Below, one piece after another: positions 17,485 through 26,518 of a stretch of 48,362 bases of DNA. Under the pieces are notes generated by a model that was given only the letters and a program-made list of their open reading frames with translations, was not told the origin of the DNA and ran no database searches. Origin of the DNA: Gallionellales bacterium GWA2_60_18. GTDB lineage: Bacteria > Pseudomonadota > Gammaproteobacteria > Burkholderiales > Gallionellaceae. Positions within the stretch are counted from its first letter, which is position 1. The number at the start of each line of letters is the position of its first letter. The DNA lies in contig MGWS01000009.1 in assembly GCA_001801105.1 (NCBI GenBank), forward strand, positions 1-48,362. Direction: 5' to 3'. The position numbers were made by a program, and so were the translations under genes.

Positions 17485-17838
17485 GCCCCCTTCATTGCGC
17501 CGCTTCGATCTGTAAAATTTACAGGCGAACATTGCTCCCTTGCGTATGGAAGGCGCATAGGCGTTTGCCTGATTGCGGTGTAAGGGGGAGAGGAATTTGC
17601 TGTCAGTGTTTGCCTGACAGCAAGGAGGACTGAGGACAGATGAGAGGGGAGTGGGGACTGATCCGGGTAGGCCGGAGCTACATTGTAGGAGCGGCTTTAG
17701 CCGCGAAACCCAAATACATCGCGGCTAAAGCCGCTCCTACGGTGATGCCAAACAAATTGGCGTGTTTGCAATTTCCTATTCCCTGAGGGTTGAGGTACCG
17801 TTACTCAGTCCTCGACCCTCGATCCTCAGTCCTTTGTT
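17485..17838. repeat. Gene-free region with REP-like palindrome and heptamer arms
   Basis: No gene is seen in this 354-nt stretch. At 17685-17740 lies a perfect inverted repeat, GTAGGAGCGGCTTTAGCCGC and its complement, separated by 12 nt; it is a further REP flavour with the same GTAGGAG foot. Heptamer-like tracts with opposite orientation flank it: GGAGGACTGAGGACAG (about 17622-17637) and CAGTCCTCGACCCTCGATCC (17806-17825). A promoter for the receiver gene may lie at the left end but none is clear. Confidence 0.8.
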
Positions 17839-18468
17839 TTACACGAGCTGTTTCTCGACGGCGTACTGCATCATTTCGGCATTGTTGCGCAGGTTCATTT
17901 TTTCCAGGATGCGGGTGCGGTAGGTGCTGACGGTTTTTCCGCTCAGGCTCAGGGTATCGGCAATTTCCTTAACGGTTTTGGCCGTGGCGAACAGCCGGAA
18001 TATCTGGTATTCGCGATTCGACAGGGTCTCATGCGGAAGCTTTCCCTCCGGTTTGCTGAGTTCGTTGGCGAGCATTTCGAGCACTGCCGGGCTGAAGTAT
18101 TTTTTGCCGCTCGCCGCGTAGCTCACTGCCTCTACCACCACTTCCGACGCGCACCCCTTGGTCAGATAACCGACCGCTCCGGATTTGATGAGGCGCACGG
18201 CATATTGATCTTCCGTGTAATTGCTGAGAATCAGTACCGGCAGTTTCGGTTTTTCCTCGTGAATCTGCTTGAGCACCTCGATACCGTTCCGTCCGGGCAT
18301 GGAAATATCGAGCAGCACCACGTCGCAATCGTTATGCCGCAACCACTGCAGCGCGTCAATGCCGTTGTCCTGCTCCGCCACGACTTCCATTTCGCGGCTC
18401 TTTTCAAAGATTCGCTTCAATCCATGGCGCACAATGTCGTGATCGTCGACGATCAGGATGCGTATCAT
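17839..18468 (-). CDS. NarL/FixJ-family response regulator
   Basis: The 209-aa protein has a receiver (Asp8/Asp9, phospho-acceptor Asp54 in VVLLDISMPGRNG, Lys in YLTKG) and a LuxR-type DNA-binding domain (LSNREYQIFRLFATAKTVKE, SGKTVSTYRTRILEKMNL). It is the partner of the large kinase encoded just upstream: the ATG overlaps the kinase stop as ATGA. Phosphorylation would drive DNA binding. Its targets cannot be told from the sequence. Confidence 0.95.
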   Translation of the reverse strand: MIRILIVDDHDIVRHGLKRIFEKSREMEVVAEQDNGIDALQWLRHNDCDVVLLDISMPGRNGIEVLKQIHEEKPKLPVLILSNYTEDQYAVRLIKSGAVGYLTKGCASEVVVEAVSYAASGKKYFSPAVLEMLANELSKPEGKLPHETLSNREYQIFRLFATAKTVKEIADTLSLSGKTVSTYRTRILEKMNLRNNAEMMQYAVEKQLV

Positions 18469-21400
18469 GCTTCCTCCTCTCTTTTGCTGTCGGCAGACAG
18501 CGGCAGTATCGCCGTCACGCTGAACCCGCCGTCGGGCGGACTGTAAAAATTAATCCTGCCGCCCAGTTGCTCGGCGCGCTCGCGCATGCCGAGCATGCCG
18601 TAGGAAGTCGGCGCGATAACGTGTCCCTCCGGCAGCCCGCAACCATTGTCACTGATGGTCAGGACGGTCTCCCCATCCTCGCACAACAGCTCGGCCTCTA
18701 CCCTCGACGCGCCGGAATGGCGCGCAATATTGGTAAGGGATTCCTGGAAGATGCGGAACAGGTTGATCGTTTCTGTCTTGCCCAATTTGTTATTGCAGTC
18801 TTCGCAGGTATCCTGGCAGGGGCTGGTAACGTGGCATTGAATACCGGTGCGTTTGCCAAACTGTTCCGCTTGCCATTCAAGCGCTGCCTGCAGGCCGAGT
18901 TCATCGAGTACGGTCGGGCGCAAGTCGGTGATAACGTGCCGCATGACCGCCAACGCATTATCCAGCAACTGCGACATCGATTCGATGTGCTCGAGAAGCC
19001 GCGTCGCTTCCTTGTTCGCGGACAGTTCGTCCGCCAGCCAATAAACATCCATCTTGAGCGCGGTCAGGGTGCCGCCCAGGTTGTCGTGGATTTCCCGCGC
19101 AATGCCGGCCTTTTCTTCTTCGCGTACAGTCTGGAGGTGCACGGCAAGATCGCGCAGTTGCCGTTCCGAGCGATCGCGTTCGGTAATATCCTGCACAATT
19201 GCCATGAACACCGGAAAATCCGACTCCATGAACTGGATGCGCATCTCCACCGGATAAGTCGTGCCATTTTTGCGGCGAATAACGGTTTCCAGGAATAGTG
19301 ATTGCTGTTCGCCGCCGCTGAGCCGCGCAAGCATCTGCCTGCAGTTTTCCATGGTGAAGGAGGGGAACAGCTCTAGCGGGGTGAGCAGGTTCAGTTCGTC
19401 AGACGAATAACCCAAATTTTTCTCCGCGCCTTCGCTGGTCAAAAGGAAACGCAAGCTGCTGGCATTGAATATGTAAATCTCATCGAACGAATTTTGCAGC
19501 AGGTTGCCGAATTGCTGTAACAAAGCCTCCGATTGCTTGCGCCCGGTGATGTCTTCGATGACCCCGATGGTGTATTGGGGGTTGCCGCCGGCATCGCGCA
19601 ACAGGGAAACGGTCAGGTTGGCCCATACCAGGCTCCGGTCTTTGCGCACGTAGCGTTTTTCCATGGCATAAGTGGATATCTCACCCGCAATCAGTTGCTG
19701 AAAACGGCGATCCTGCTCTGCCAGGTCAGCCGGAAAAGTAACGTCGTAAAAACTCATATGCATCAACTCTTCATGGGTATAGCCGACGAGGCTGCAGAAT
19801 TTCCGGTTGGCCTGCTGGAAAGAACCATCCAGCGCAGTATGCGTTATACCGACTGCAGCCTGCTCCAGGGTGCCGCGGAAGCGGTCATCGCTTTCCCGCA
19901 GGTTTTCTTTCTCTCTCTCCTTGAGCTCGGTGATGTCGCTGAAGATGGCGATATAGCGGCTGGTCTCGCCGCGCTCGTCCCGGATTGCGGTGATGGTCAG
20001 CCATTTCGGGTAGACCTCGCCGTTCTTGCGCCGGTCCCATACCTCGCCCGACCAGGTCCCGGCATGCAGCAGCCGCTGCCACATCTCGATATAGAAGGCG
20101 CGGTCATGCCTGCCCGAATTCATGATGCGCGGGTTCTGGCCCAGCACCTCTTCCGGGCGATAGCCGGTGATCGCGCTGAACGCGCGGTTGACCCGGACGA
20201 TGTTGCCGCTGGTATCGGTGATCAGGATGGCGTCGTGGCTCTCGAAGGTGATGGCGGCCACGCGCAGTGCTTCCTCGTTCAGCTTCTGTTCGGTGATGTC
20301 CTGCGTCATCCCCACCGAGCGCAGCGGCTTGCCCGAAACGTCGAACACGGTGTCGCAATGCTCGTGCACCCATTTGATGCGCCCGCCCGCGAACAGCAGC
20401 CGGTGCACCACGTCGTAGGGCTGCCGGTCACGCAACGACTGCGAATAAGCCCGATCCACCTTGTCGCGGTCGTCCGGGTGTACCGTGTCCAGGAAAGTTT
20501 CATAGGAAAGCGCTCTCACTGCCGGGTCGACCTCGAAGATCCGGTAGTTCTCATCCGACCAGCGCAATTCGCCGCTCAGCAGGTCCAGCTCCCAGCTGCC
20601 GAGCCGCCCCAGCCGCTGCGCCTCGTTGAGCAGTTCCTGATTGTGCCGCAACTCGAGTTCTGTCTGCTTGCGCTCGGTGATGTCGAGGATCACGCCAATC
20701 AGTCCAGATACCTTGCCTTCGTAATTTGTATAAGTAGCCTTGTTGAAGAGAACGTCGTGACGTGCTCCATCCGAATAGACGACTGCGGCTTCATAAGATT
20801 GAATGCCCGGATTGTTCAGCAACTCTTTGTCGGCCTTGTCGTATCTCTCGGCTAAATCGACAGGTGAAATGTCATACACGGTCTTTCCGATGAATTGCTC
20901 CGGTGGCAGCCCTATGTATTGCTCGAATGCCTTGTTGCTTCCGAGATAGATGCACTCTGCATCTTTGTAGAAGATGGGAGAGGGAATCGCATCCATCAAC
21001 TTTTGCTGGAACAGCAATGCGTTTTTTATTGTTTCTTCCGCCTGCTTGCGCTGCGTGATGTCGCGGCAGAACACGAAGAATTTCCGGTGTTCCGGCATGA
21101 AGGAGGCCGATATCTCTACGTCCATCACGCTGCCGTCCTTGCGCCGGTGGCGCGTCTCGAAGCGGTCATATCCCTGCGAAATGATCGTTTCGATATGCGC
21201 TTTGGTGTCCTCCGGCTGTTCCTGCGCCTCCAGCTGGCTGATGTGCATACCCGCCAGTTCCTGCACCGTATAGCCGGACATGCCGGCGTAAGCCTCGTTG
21301 ACCTCCTCCAGGAAGCCCTGCTCGTCGGTCATCCAGAAACCGTCCAGCGCGGTTTCGATCACCCGCTGGTGGCGCTCCAGCACCGCCAGCGCCTTGTTGC

Positions 21401-23093
21401 GCTCGGTGATGTCCAGCCCCATGCCGATCAGCACCGGATCGCCGTCGCGCTCCACGCGCTTGCCGGTGAGGTGATACGGTATCCGCGCGCCGTCCTTGGC
21501 TACCAGCACCGCCTCCAGCGACACTTCGCCCGCCTCGAATACCGTGCGGATCGCATTCAGGACATTGGCTTTATCCCCCTCACCGATCATATCCAGCAGG
21601 AAAGCGTTGGCCAGTTCACTGTCGCCGGCGTGCAGCACCTCGCGCAGGTTGCGGTTCCACATCAGCAGGCGCCCGTCCGCATCCAGCATGTAAAACACGC
21701 CGGGCAGCGACTCGATCAGCTCGCGACGGAACTCGTTCTCGTGCTGCACCAGTTCTTCGACCTGGCGGCGCGTGACGATCTCTTCCTCCAGCCGCTCATT
21801 GACGGTCATGAGCTCCGCAGTACGCTGCTCCACCTTCTCTTCCAGATTGACATTGAGTTGCAGCACTTCCTGCTCGCGCCGCAGCAACCTGTCCAGCATG
21901 GCATCGATGGCGCGCACCAGATGCCCGATCTCGCCGCGGTCGTTCTTGGGCAGGGTGAACGCATAGTTGCCGTCCGCGATGTTGTCCGCCGCCTCGGTGA
22001 GCTGCTTCAGCGGCGCGAAGGTGCGACGCAGCACCAGCAGCACGATGCCGCCGACCAGCAGCATCGCCAGCAGGCCGCCGGCAACATGCTTCCCGGGAAT
22101 CCGGGCAACCTGTTGCGCCACTACGGCAGCAGGGAGGTGGTACGCCAGCAGCAGGAAGCCCGCGGGATCGTCCGGACTGAAAGTCACCCGGCGTGCCGCC
22201 AGGTAGCCGCGCTCGCCCTTCCCCGTTGTCTCATGTAGCGGCAGGCCGGGCGATGCCTGCCCATTGATCATCGAATCCAGCATGGGGAAGTCGCGCAATG
22301 GTTCGCTCGCGTTCAACGGTTCAGACGGCATCTCTACGCCCTGCGTCCCGGCGCGCATCAGGTAGGCGCCGTCCGCACTGACGGCGGAAACTCTGACGCC
22401 CGGTGGCACGCCCAGCGTGGCGGATCCCAGCAATTCCCTCACATCCCGGTTGATCACCAGCATGCCGAACAGTTTTCCGGCTTCATCGAAGACCGGCGTG
22501 GCGGCACGCACGGTCAGTCGGCAAGGCTGTTCGACAACGCCCCACTCCTGATTGCAATCGAACCTCGATAGATGTGTCTGCCCTTTCGGCAACTTCAGTG
22601 CCGCCTTGAAATAATCCCGATCTCCCTTGGCTTGCAACCGGTCGGCGAGTGTCACCTCGATCCTGTCCCCGCGATTGTCGATCCGCACGATCTCCCGCCC
22701 GCCGTCCGCCACGCCGATGAAGCGGAGCTGGTAGTACTCGGGATGGGCATTCGAAAATTTGCTGAAGATTTGCTGTAAACGCCTTTCCCATTGCACCTGC
22801 CTATGGCCTTCGTCGCGGTCATCGTAGCCCTTGTTCTGCATGGCGCGGACGATGCCGGAGACCGGCGGGATATCGGACAGGAACAGCACGTCGTGGCGCA
22901 ACACATCCATCGCCTGGGTCAGGCGCAACTCCTCGACGCGGCTCGCTTCATTCAGGTCGGCGCTGCGCTCGCTGATATAAGCATCGCGCAGGCGCGCGTC
23001 CTCCAGAAACATCAGGCCGAACCCGCCCGCAGTTACCAGCGCCAGAGTGCCAAGCGTGATGCGGGTGGATAGGTGGATATCGCGCAACGCCAT
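18465..23093 (-). CDS. Large multi-PAS sensor histidine kinase (NarX/DegS-type)
   Basis: The 1542-aa kinase has, in order: a membrane helix; a periplasmic region of ~280 residues that looks like a double Cache sensor; a second membrane helix (LLAMLLVGGIVLLVL); HAMP; a coiled coil; seven PAS domains (openings include ELIESLPGVFYMLDADG, ETALDGFWMTDEQG, MDAIPSPIFYKDAE, GRLGSWELDLLSG, TFESHDAILITDTSG, EQAAVGITHTALDG, QNSFDEIYIFNASS); a HisKA_3 domain (REEEKAGIAREIHDNLGG); and HATPase_c (SDNGCGLPEG). An unusual cysteine group, CQDTCEDC, lies just before the N-box (FQESLTNIARHSG). It pairs with the NarL-type regulator with which it overlaps. The ATG at 23093 is taken as start; a GTG at 23102 is possible. 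The fifth PAS closely matches one in the MHYT protein at the left edge. Confidence 0.93.
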   Translation of the reverse strand: MALRDIHLSTRITLGTLALVTAGGFGLMFLEDARLRDAYISERSADLNEASRVEELRLTQAMDVLRHDVLFLSDIPPVSGIVRAMQNKGYDDRDEGHRQVQWERRLQQIFSKFSNAHPEYYQLRFIGVADGGREIVRIDNRGDRIEVTLADRLQAKGDRDYFKAALKLPKGQTHLSRFDCNQEWGVVEQPCRLTVRAATPVFDEAGKLFGMLVINRDVRELLGSATLGVPPGVRVSAVSADGAYLMRAGTQGVEMPSEPLNASEPLRDFPMLDSMINGQASPGLPLHETTGKGERGYLAARRVTFSPDDPAGFLLLAYHLPAAVVAQQVARIPGKHVAGGLLAMLLVGGIVLLVLRRTFAPLKQLTEAADNIADGNYAFTLPKNDRGEIGHLVRAIDAMLDRLLRREQEVLQLNVNLEEKVEQRTAELMTVNERLEEEIVTRRQVEELVQHENEFRRELIESLPGVFYMLDADGRLLMWNRNLREVLHAGDSELANAFLLDMIGEGDKANVLNAIRTVFEAGEVSLEAVLVAKDGARIPYHLTGKRVERDGDPVLIGMGLDITERNKALAVLERHQRVIETALDGFWMTDEQGFLEEVNEAYAGMSGYTVQELAGMHISQLEAQEQPEDTKAHIETIISQGYDRFETRHRRKDGSVMDVEISASFMPEHRKFFVFCRDITQRKQAEETIKNALLFQQKLMDAIPSPIFYKDAECIYLGSNKAFEQYIGLPPEQFIGKTVYDISPVDLAERYDKADKELLNNPGIQSYEAAVVYSDGARHDVLFNKATYTNYEGKVSGLIGVILDITERKQTELELRHNQELLNEAQRLGRLGSWELDLLSGELRWSDENYRIFEVDPAVRALSYETFLDTVHPDDRDKVDRAYSQSLRDRQPYDVVHRLLFAGGRIKWVHEHCDTVFDVSGKPLRSVGMTQDITEQKLNEEALRVAAITFESHDAILITDTSGNIVRVNRAFSAITGYRPEEVLGQNPRIMNSGRHDRAFYIEMWQRLLHAGTWSGEVWDRRKNGEVYPKWLTITAIRDERGETSRYIAIFSDITELKEREKENLRESDDRFRGTLEQAAVGITHTALDGSFQQANRKFCSLVGYTHEELMHMSFYDVTFPADLAEQDRRFQQLIAGEISTYAMEKRYVRKDRSLVWANLTVSLLRDAGGNPQYTIGVIEDITGRKQSEALLQQFGNLLQNSFDEIYIFNASSLRFLLTSEGAEKNLGYSSDELNLLTPLELFPSFTMENCRQMLARLSGGEQQSLFLETVIRRKNGTTYPVEMRIQFMESDFPVFMAIVQDITERDRSERQLRDLAVHLQTVREEEKAGIAREIHDNLGGTLTALKMDVYWLADELSANKEATRLLEHIESMSQLLDNALAVMRHVITDLRPTVLDELGLQAALEWQAEQFGKRTGIQCHVTSPCQDTCEDCNNKLGKTETINLFRIFQESLTNIARHSGASRVEAELLCEDGETVLTISDNGCGLPEGHVIAPTSYGMLGMRERAEQLGGRINFYSPPDGGFSVTAILPLSADSKREEEA

Positions 23094-23159
23094 GCTTATC
23101 ACCGTGAAGTGATGAAGATGGAGGGATATTACATCAGTGATTCGCTCAAGTGAAAGCGA

Positions 23160-24053
23160 TCAGCGCGATAAATGCGTCCTGACGGCAAGACACAGGTCCT
23201 GCCACGCCTTGGCCTTTTCCGCCGGGCTGCGCAACAAGTAGGCGGGGTGGTAGGTGATGATGAGCGGGATACCGTGAAAGTCATGCGGCGTGCCGCGCAG
23301 CGAAGCCAGCGTGGCATCGCGTCCGAGTAGCGCGGTAGCGGCGGTCTTGCCCAGCGCGACGATGAGTTTGGGTTGGATGAGCGCGATCTGCCGGTGCAGG
23401 TAGGGCAGGCAGGTGGCGATCTCGTCCGGCTCGGGATTGCGGTTGCCGGGCGGACGGCATTTGACGACATTGGCGATATACGCGTTGGCGCCGCGCTTCA
23501 GGCCGATGGACAGCAGCATGCTGTCGAGCAGCCTGCCCGCCTGCCCCACGAACGGCTCGCCCTGCGCATCCTCGTCCGCGCCCGGCCCCTCGCCGACGAA
23601 CAGCCACTCAGCCTTTTCATCGCCCACGCCGAACACCGTCTGCGTGCAGCCGGCGCGCAGCTTGCAGGCGGTGCAGTCCCTGACCCGCGCTTTCAGCTCC
23701 GCCCAGTCCATCTGATCCAACTCCCCTCTCCCGCTGGCGGGATAACCAGCGACTTGGCTGGAGTTGTTTTCCAGCCTAGTCGAATGGCTAGTAGTTCCAT
23801 CAGAGGGGTTGGGGGAGAGGGATTCCAAACTTGCATGATCCGCTACAGGCTCTGCGACACCCAGCGCTGGCTGTTGGGTATCGGCTTCGCCTCCACCCAA
23901 CCTACTATCCTGTGCCACAGGGATATCCTCCTGTGCCGCAGCCTGTTCCGGCGGCACACGAACCTCCTGCACCTTCTCCGCCACAGGCATATCGCGCCGC
24001 ACCCACAGCGGATACAGGTTCAGCTCGCGCAATACCGCTTCATTCCTGTCCAT
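23160..24053 (-). CDS. Uracil-DNA glycosylase, Fe-S family (family 4-like)
   Basis: This enzyme removes uracil from DNA in base-excision repair. The catalytic half (about 115-297) shows [29 protein letters not shown] and TYHPAYLLR, with cysteines ([10 protein letters not shown] at 127-136, VVKC, ATCLPYL) fitting a 4Fe-4S cluster. The first ~115 residues are a low-complexity linker absent from the minimal family; the stretches LSPNPS (79-84) and PASGRGEL (105-112) are translated from a CTCTCCC-type palindrome, here split by a 60-nt insertion. The start at 24053 ([12 protein letters not shown]) has GAGGGG upstream and overlaps rimI by 14 nt. The longer frame to 24182 is an artefact of rimI. Confidence 0.93.
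   Translation of the reverse strand: MDRNEAVLRELNLYPLWVRRDMPVAEKVQEVRVPPEQAAAQEDIPVAQDSRLGGGEADTQQPALGVAEPVADHASLESLSPNPSDGTTSHSTRLENNSSQVAGYPASGRGELDQMDWAELKARVRDCTACKLRAGCTQTVFGVGDEKAEWLFVGEGPGADEDAQGEPFVGQAGRLLDSMLLSIGLKRGANAYIANVVKCRPPGNRNPEPDEIATCLPYLHRQIALIQPKLIVALGKTAATALLGRDATLASLRGTPHDFHGIPLIITYHPAYLLRSPAEKAKAWQDLCLAVRTHLSR
23721..23821. repeat. CTCTCCC-type palindrome inside udg, interrupted
   Basis: The left part CTCCCCTCTCCCGCTGGCGG and right part GAGGGGTTGGGGGAGAGG are the two ends of the same element seen whole in tsaB (24683-24730). About 60 nt of other sequence with small hairpins (CCAGC/GCTGG, CTGG/CCAG, CTAG/CTAG) separates them. The frame of the glycosylase gene stays open throughout. 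Confidence 0.75.
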
Positions 24054-24495
24054 ACATCCCCTCTCCCAGCTCGCACGCCATGGTGATGGCATCCTCGCTG
24101 CCGCCTTCGTTGTGGTAGTAACCGCGCCGCAGGCCGATCTGCGCGAAGCCCGCGCTGCGATACAGCGCGATGGCCGCCGCATTCAACGGACGCACTTCGA
24201 GCAACACGCGCGCCATCTTCCGTTCGCGCGCCAGTTCCAGCATCGCGTTCAGCAGCACCCTGCCCACCCCCTTGCGCTGGTGCGCGGCGGCCACGCCTAT
24301 GGTGAGCAGCTCGGCCTCGTCCACGCCAAGCATCAGCACCGCGTAGCCGCGTATCCCGTCTTCCGCCTCATCCACGCGGCACACATAGCCGTTATCCAGC
24401 ACATCGCTGAAGTTGCCGCGCGTCCACGGAAAGCGCTGCACCGCCTGTTCGATGAACAGCACCGCATCCAGATCGTCCGGCGTCATCGGACGCAT
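24040..24495 (-). CDS. rimI: Ribosomal protein S18 alanine N-acetyltransferase RimI
   Basis: RimI acetylates the N-terminal alanine of ribosomal protein S18. The 151-aa GNAT-fold product has the acetyl-CoA site as VAAAHQRKGVGRVLLNAML, followed by LEVRPLNAAAIALYRSAGF and RGYYHNEGGSEDAITM, which is the typical RimI pattern. The ATG at 24495 overlaps the tsaB stop as TGATG. The rimI-tsaB neighbourhood is common in proteobacteria. A longer frame to 24828 overlaps tsaB and is not used. Confidence 0.94.
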   Translation of the reverse strand: MRPMTPDDLDAVLFIEQAVQRFPWTRGNFSDVLDNGYVCRVDEAEDGIRGYAVLMLGVDEAELLTIGVAAAHQRKGVGRVLLNAMLELARERKMARVLLEVRPLNAAAIALYRSAGFAQIGLRRGYYHNEGGSEDAITMACELGEGMYGQE

Positions 24496-25214
24496 CAGTT
24501 CGTTTCCCGTTCGCGCGTGGTCAGCGCCACCTTGTCGCGCAGGTAGAGCGGCAGCGCTTGCGCCGCATCCGCGCCCTGCCCGGCGGCAAAACGCGCCGCA
24601 CCCAGCACAGCGATGGCGGCGGCCTGCGGTATGGCCTGTGCATCCGTACCGCACAACTGCGTCGCATAACGCTGAACCAACAACTCCCCTCTCCCTCTCC
24701 CGCTCGCGGGAGAGGGGTTGGGGGAGAGGGTGGTGGCAAAGCCGCTGCCGCAACCGAACCAGCCCTCGCCCGGCACCTTTGGTAGCTGCTCCGGCTTGCA
24801 CAGACAAGGCTCGATGAGCGCCTGCCATGCGCCCGCGCGTTTCTCGTAAGCGGCAAGGTATAACTCGCCCATGCGCGCATCCAGTGCGGTGATGACTTTA
24901 TCTTTGCCGGATGCCTCGGCCAGTGCTTCCAGCGTGCATACACCGACGACCGGCAGGTTCGCGCCAAGCGCCAAGCCCTGCGTCACGCCGCAGGCGATGC
25001 GCACGCCGGTGAACGAACCGGGGCCTTTGCCGAACGCGATGCCGTCCAGAGCTTGTAGCTTGTGGCTTGTAGTTTGTAGCAGTTCGGCGATCATCGGCAT
25101 CAGCAATTCGGAATGCTTCTGCCCGGCCAGTTCGCAACGCTGCGTGAGCGCGCCGTCCTGCCACAGCGCGACGGAACAGTATTCGGTGGAAGTTTCTAAC
25201 GCGAGGATGCGCAT
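24495..25214 (-). CDS. tsaB: tRNA threonylcarbamoyladenosine biosynthesis protein TsaB
   Basis: TsaB is the inactive ASKHA-fold partner of TsaD in making t6A37 on ANN-reading tRNAs. The 239-aa product begins [18 protein letters not shown] and has GKGPGSFTGVRIACG, the family signature. Residues around 162-176 (LSPNPSPASGRGRGEL) are the translation of a CTCTCCC-type palindrome inserted in frame in the less conserved C-terminal half. A second oddity is residues 47-57 (LQTTSHKLQA), encoded by a heptamer tract; here the length still agrees with relatives. The start overlaps the ispF stop (TGATG). Confidence 0.94.
   Translation of the reverse strand: MRILALETSTEYCSVALWQDGALTQRCELAGQKHSELLMPMIAELLQTTSHKLQALDGIAFGKGPGSFTGVRIACGVTQGLALGANLPVVGVCTLEALAEASGKDKVITALDARMGELYLAAYEKRAGAWQALIEPCLCKPEQLPKVPGEGWFGCGSGFATTLSPNPSPASGRGRGELLVQRYATQLCGTDAQAIPQAAAIAVLGAARFAAGQGADAAQALPLYLRDKVALTTRERETN
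24683..24730. repeat. CTCTCCC-type palindrome inside tsaB
   Basis: CTCTCCCGCTCGCGGGAGAG forms a perfect stem, with the usual shoulders CTCCCCTCTCC and GGTTGGGGGAGAGGG. It lies within the tsaB frame and adds about 16 residues without a frameshift. Confidence 0.85.
25050..25081. repeat. Heptamer tract inside tsaB
   Basis: GCTTGTAGCTTGTGGCTTGT and the following AGTTTGTAGC are four copies of a 7-nt unit close to CTTGTAG, the same as downstream of cheY (13808-13832). It is inside the tsaB coding region. Confidence 0.65.
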
Positions 25215-25687
25215 CAGTTCGCCAGCAGCAGCACTACTGCCTGCGCCGAAATGCCTTCGCCGCGCCCGGTATAGCCCAGCCCTTCGGTGGTGGTCGCCTT
25301 CACGTTGACGGCATGTTTTTCCACGCGCAGGTCGGCGGCGATGTGTTCAACCATCTGAAAGATATGCGGCGCCATCTTCGGCGCCTGCGCGATGATGGTG
25401 GCATCGACGTTGCCGACCCGCCAGCCCGCCTCGCGCACCAGATGCAATGCCTCGCGCAGCAGGATGCGGCTGTCGATGTCCTTGAATTTCGCCTCGGTGT
25501 CGGCGAAGTGCCGCCCGATGTCGCCGAGCGCCGCCGCGCCCAGCAGCGCGTCGGTGATCGCGTGCAGCAGCACGTCGGCATCGGAATGGCCGAGCAGCCC
25601 CTTGTCATGCGGAATCTCCACGCCGCCGATGATGAGCTTGCGGCCTGCGACCAGTTGGTGAACGTCGAAGCCTTGTCCGATACGCAT
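25214..25687 (-). CDS. ispF: 2-C-methyl-D-erythritol 2,4-cyclodiphosphate synthase IspF
   Basis: IspF makes the cyclodiphosphate in the MEP isoprenoid pathway. The 157-aa product matches the usual length and has the metal-binding GFDVHQL (Asp-x-His), [13 protein letters not shown] and the C-terminal [16 protein letters not shown]. The ATG at 25687 ([10 protein letters not shown]) has GGGAGG 8 nt upstream; the ATG two codons earlier is too close to that site. The frame open to 25768 is only the translated palindrome between ispF and ispD. It is the gene after ispD, as in many proteobacteria. Confidence 0.96.
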   Translation of the reverse strand: MRIGQGFDVHQLVAGRKLIIGGVEIPHDKGLLGHSDADVLLHAITDALLGAAALGDIGRHFADTEAKFKDIDSRILLREALHLVREAGWRVGNVDATIIAQAPKMAPHIFQMVEHIAADLRVEKHAVNVKATTTEGLGYTGRGEGISAQAVVLLLAN

Positions 25688-25701
25688 ATTCATTGCCTCC
25701 C

Positions 25702-25773
25702 GTAGGGTGGGCACGTTTTTGTGCCCACGCGGTTCGAAACTCAGCGTGGGCACAAAAAACGTGCCCACCCTAC
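25702..25773. repeat. GTAGGGTGGGCAC-type palindromic repeat between ispD and ispF
   Basis: GTAGGGTGGGCACG and CGTGCCCACCCTAC are the outer arms; within each half GTGGGCACG/CGTGCCCAC-type stems face each other around T5 or A6. The 72-nt element is almost perfectly symmetric. Its foot GTAG overlaps the ispD stop codon. It fills the gap between the two genes and is a REP flavour different from those of the che region. Confidence 0.88.
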
Positions 25774-26450
25774 CTCTTTTGATTCAACAACAACTCCGCC
25801 AGCCTGATGTCCTGCGGATAGGTCACCTTGAAATTGCTGCTGTCGCCTTCCACCAGCTTGGGCTGCAAGCCCAGCGCCTCTACGGCGGATGCCTCGTCGG
25901 TGACGATCTTGCATCGCGCCAGTGCCTCGGCCAGCACTCCGGCGCGGAACATCTGCGGGGTCTGTGCCTGCCACAGGCCTTCGCGCGGCTCGGTGTGTTC
26001 GATGCGCTGCCGCGCGTCGGCGCGCTTGAGCGTGTCCGCCACCGGCACGGCGAGGATGCCGCCCACCGGGTCGTCGCGCAGTTCGGCGATGAGTTTGGCC
26101 AGATGTGCCTGTGTCAGGCAGGGACGCGCCGCATCGTGCACCAGCACCCATTCGTCCGGCTCCAGCTCGGAGGCCAACAGCCCGTTCGCCACACTCTCGG
26201 CGCGCGTCGCGCCGCCACAGAACAAGGGCTGTAACTTGTCGCCGTAGCGCGACCAATCGTAAGCGTGGAACTGCGTGTCGCCGGGCGACAGCACCACGAA
26301 TACCGTCGCGATGTCCGGGCAGGCGCACAGGGTATCGAGCGCGTGCGCAATCATCGGCCTGCCCGCGAGCGGCAGGTATTGCTTGGGCAGTTCGCTGCCC
26401 ATGCGCGCGCCGAAACCGGCGGCGGGAACCAAAGCGTGGAATCCTGACAT
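25770..26450 (-). CDS. ispD: 2-C-methyl-D-erythritol 4-phosphate cytidylyltransferase IspD
   Basis: IspD joins CTP and MEP in the isoprenoid pathway. The 226-aa product has the nucleotide-binding [18 protein letters not shown] at its N-terminus, VHDAARPCL, the adenylate-type region TPQMFRAG and [11 protein letters not shown], with the usual family length. The ATG at 26450 immediately precedes the conserved core. It is divergent from mfd. The stop codon TAG is in the foot of the palindromic repeat at 25702-25773. Confidence 0.96.
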   Translation of the reverse strand: MSGFHALVPAAGFGARMGSELPKQYLPLAGRPMIAHALDTLCACPDIATVFVVLSPGDTQFHAYDWSRYGDKLQPLFCGGATRAESVANGLLASELEPDEWVLVHDAARPCLTQAHLAKLIAELRDDPVGGILAVPVADTLKRADARQRIEHTEPREGLWQAQTPQMFRAGVLAEALARCKIVTDEASAVEALGLQPKLVEGDSSNFKVTYPQDIRLAELLLNQKR

Positions 26451-26485
26451 GGGCGCGATTGTAAAGGAAAGCGGGCTGCATGGCT

Positions 26486-26491
26486 TATAAT
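26486..26491 (+). promoter_or_regulatory. Putative -10 box for mfd
   Basis: TATAAT stands alone in GC-rich sequence in the ispD-mfd divergent gap. No good -35 box is found at 16-18 nt (TTGTAA is 21 nt upstream). Together with family lengths it favours the GTG at 26519 as the mfd start. Confidence 0.4.
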
Positions 26492-26518
26492 GCGCACCCC
26501 CGTTTCAGGCCGTCCGCC

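Noticed and set aside
17485..17838. CRISPR array or small RNA gene in the gene-free stretch
   Set aside because: The repeats are palindromes and heptamers without regular spacers, and no promoter-terminator pair is evident.
19533..22238. Two plus-strand frames of 440 and 447 aa opposite the large kinase
   Set aside because: Antisense shadows of repeated PAS domains; no domain or good ribosome-binding site.
25688..25768. N-terminal extension of IspF ([10 protein letters not shown])
   Set aside because: It is the translation of the palindromic repeat between ispD and ispF and is absent from the family.
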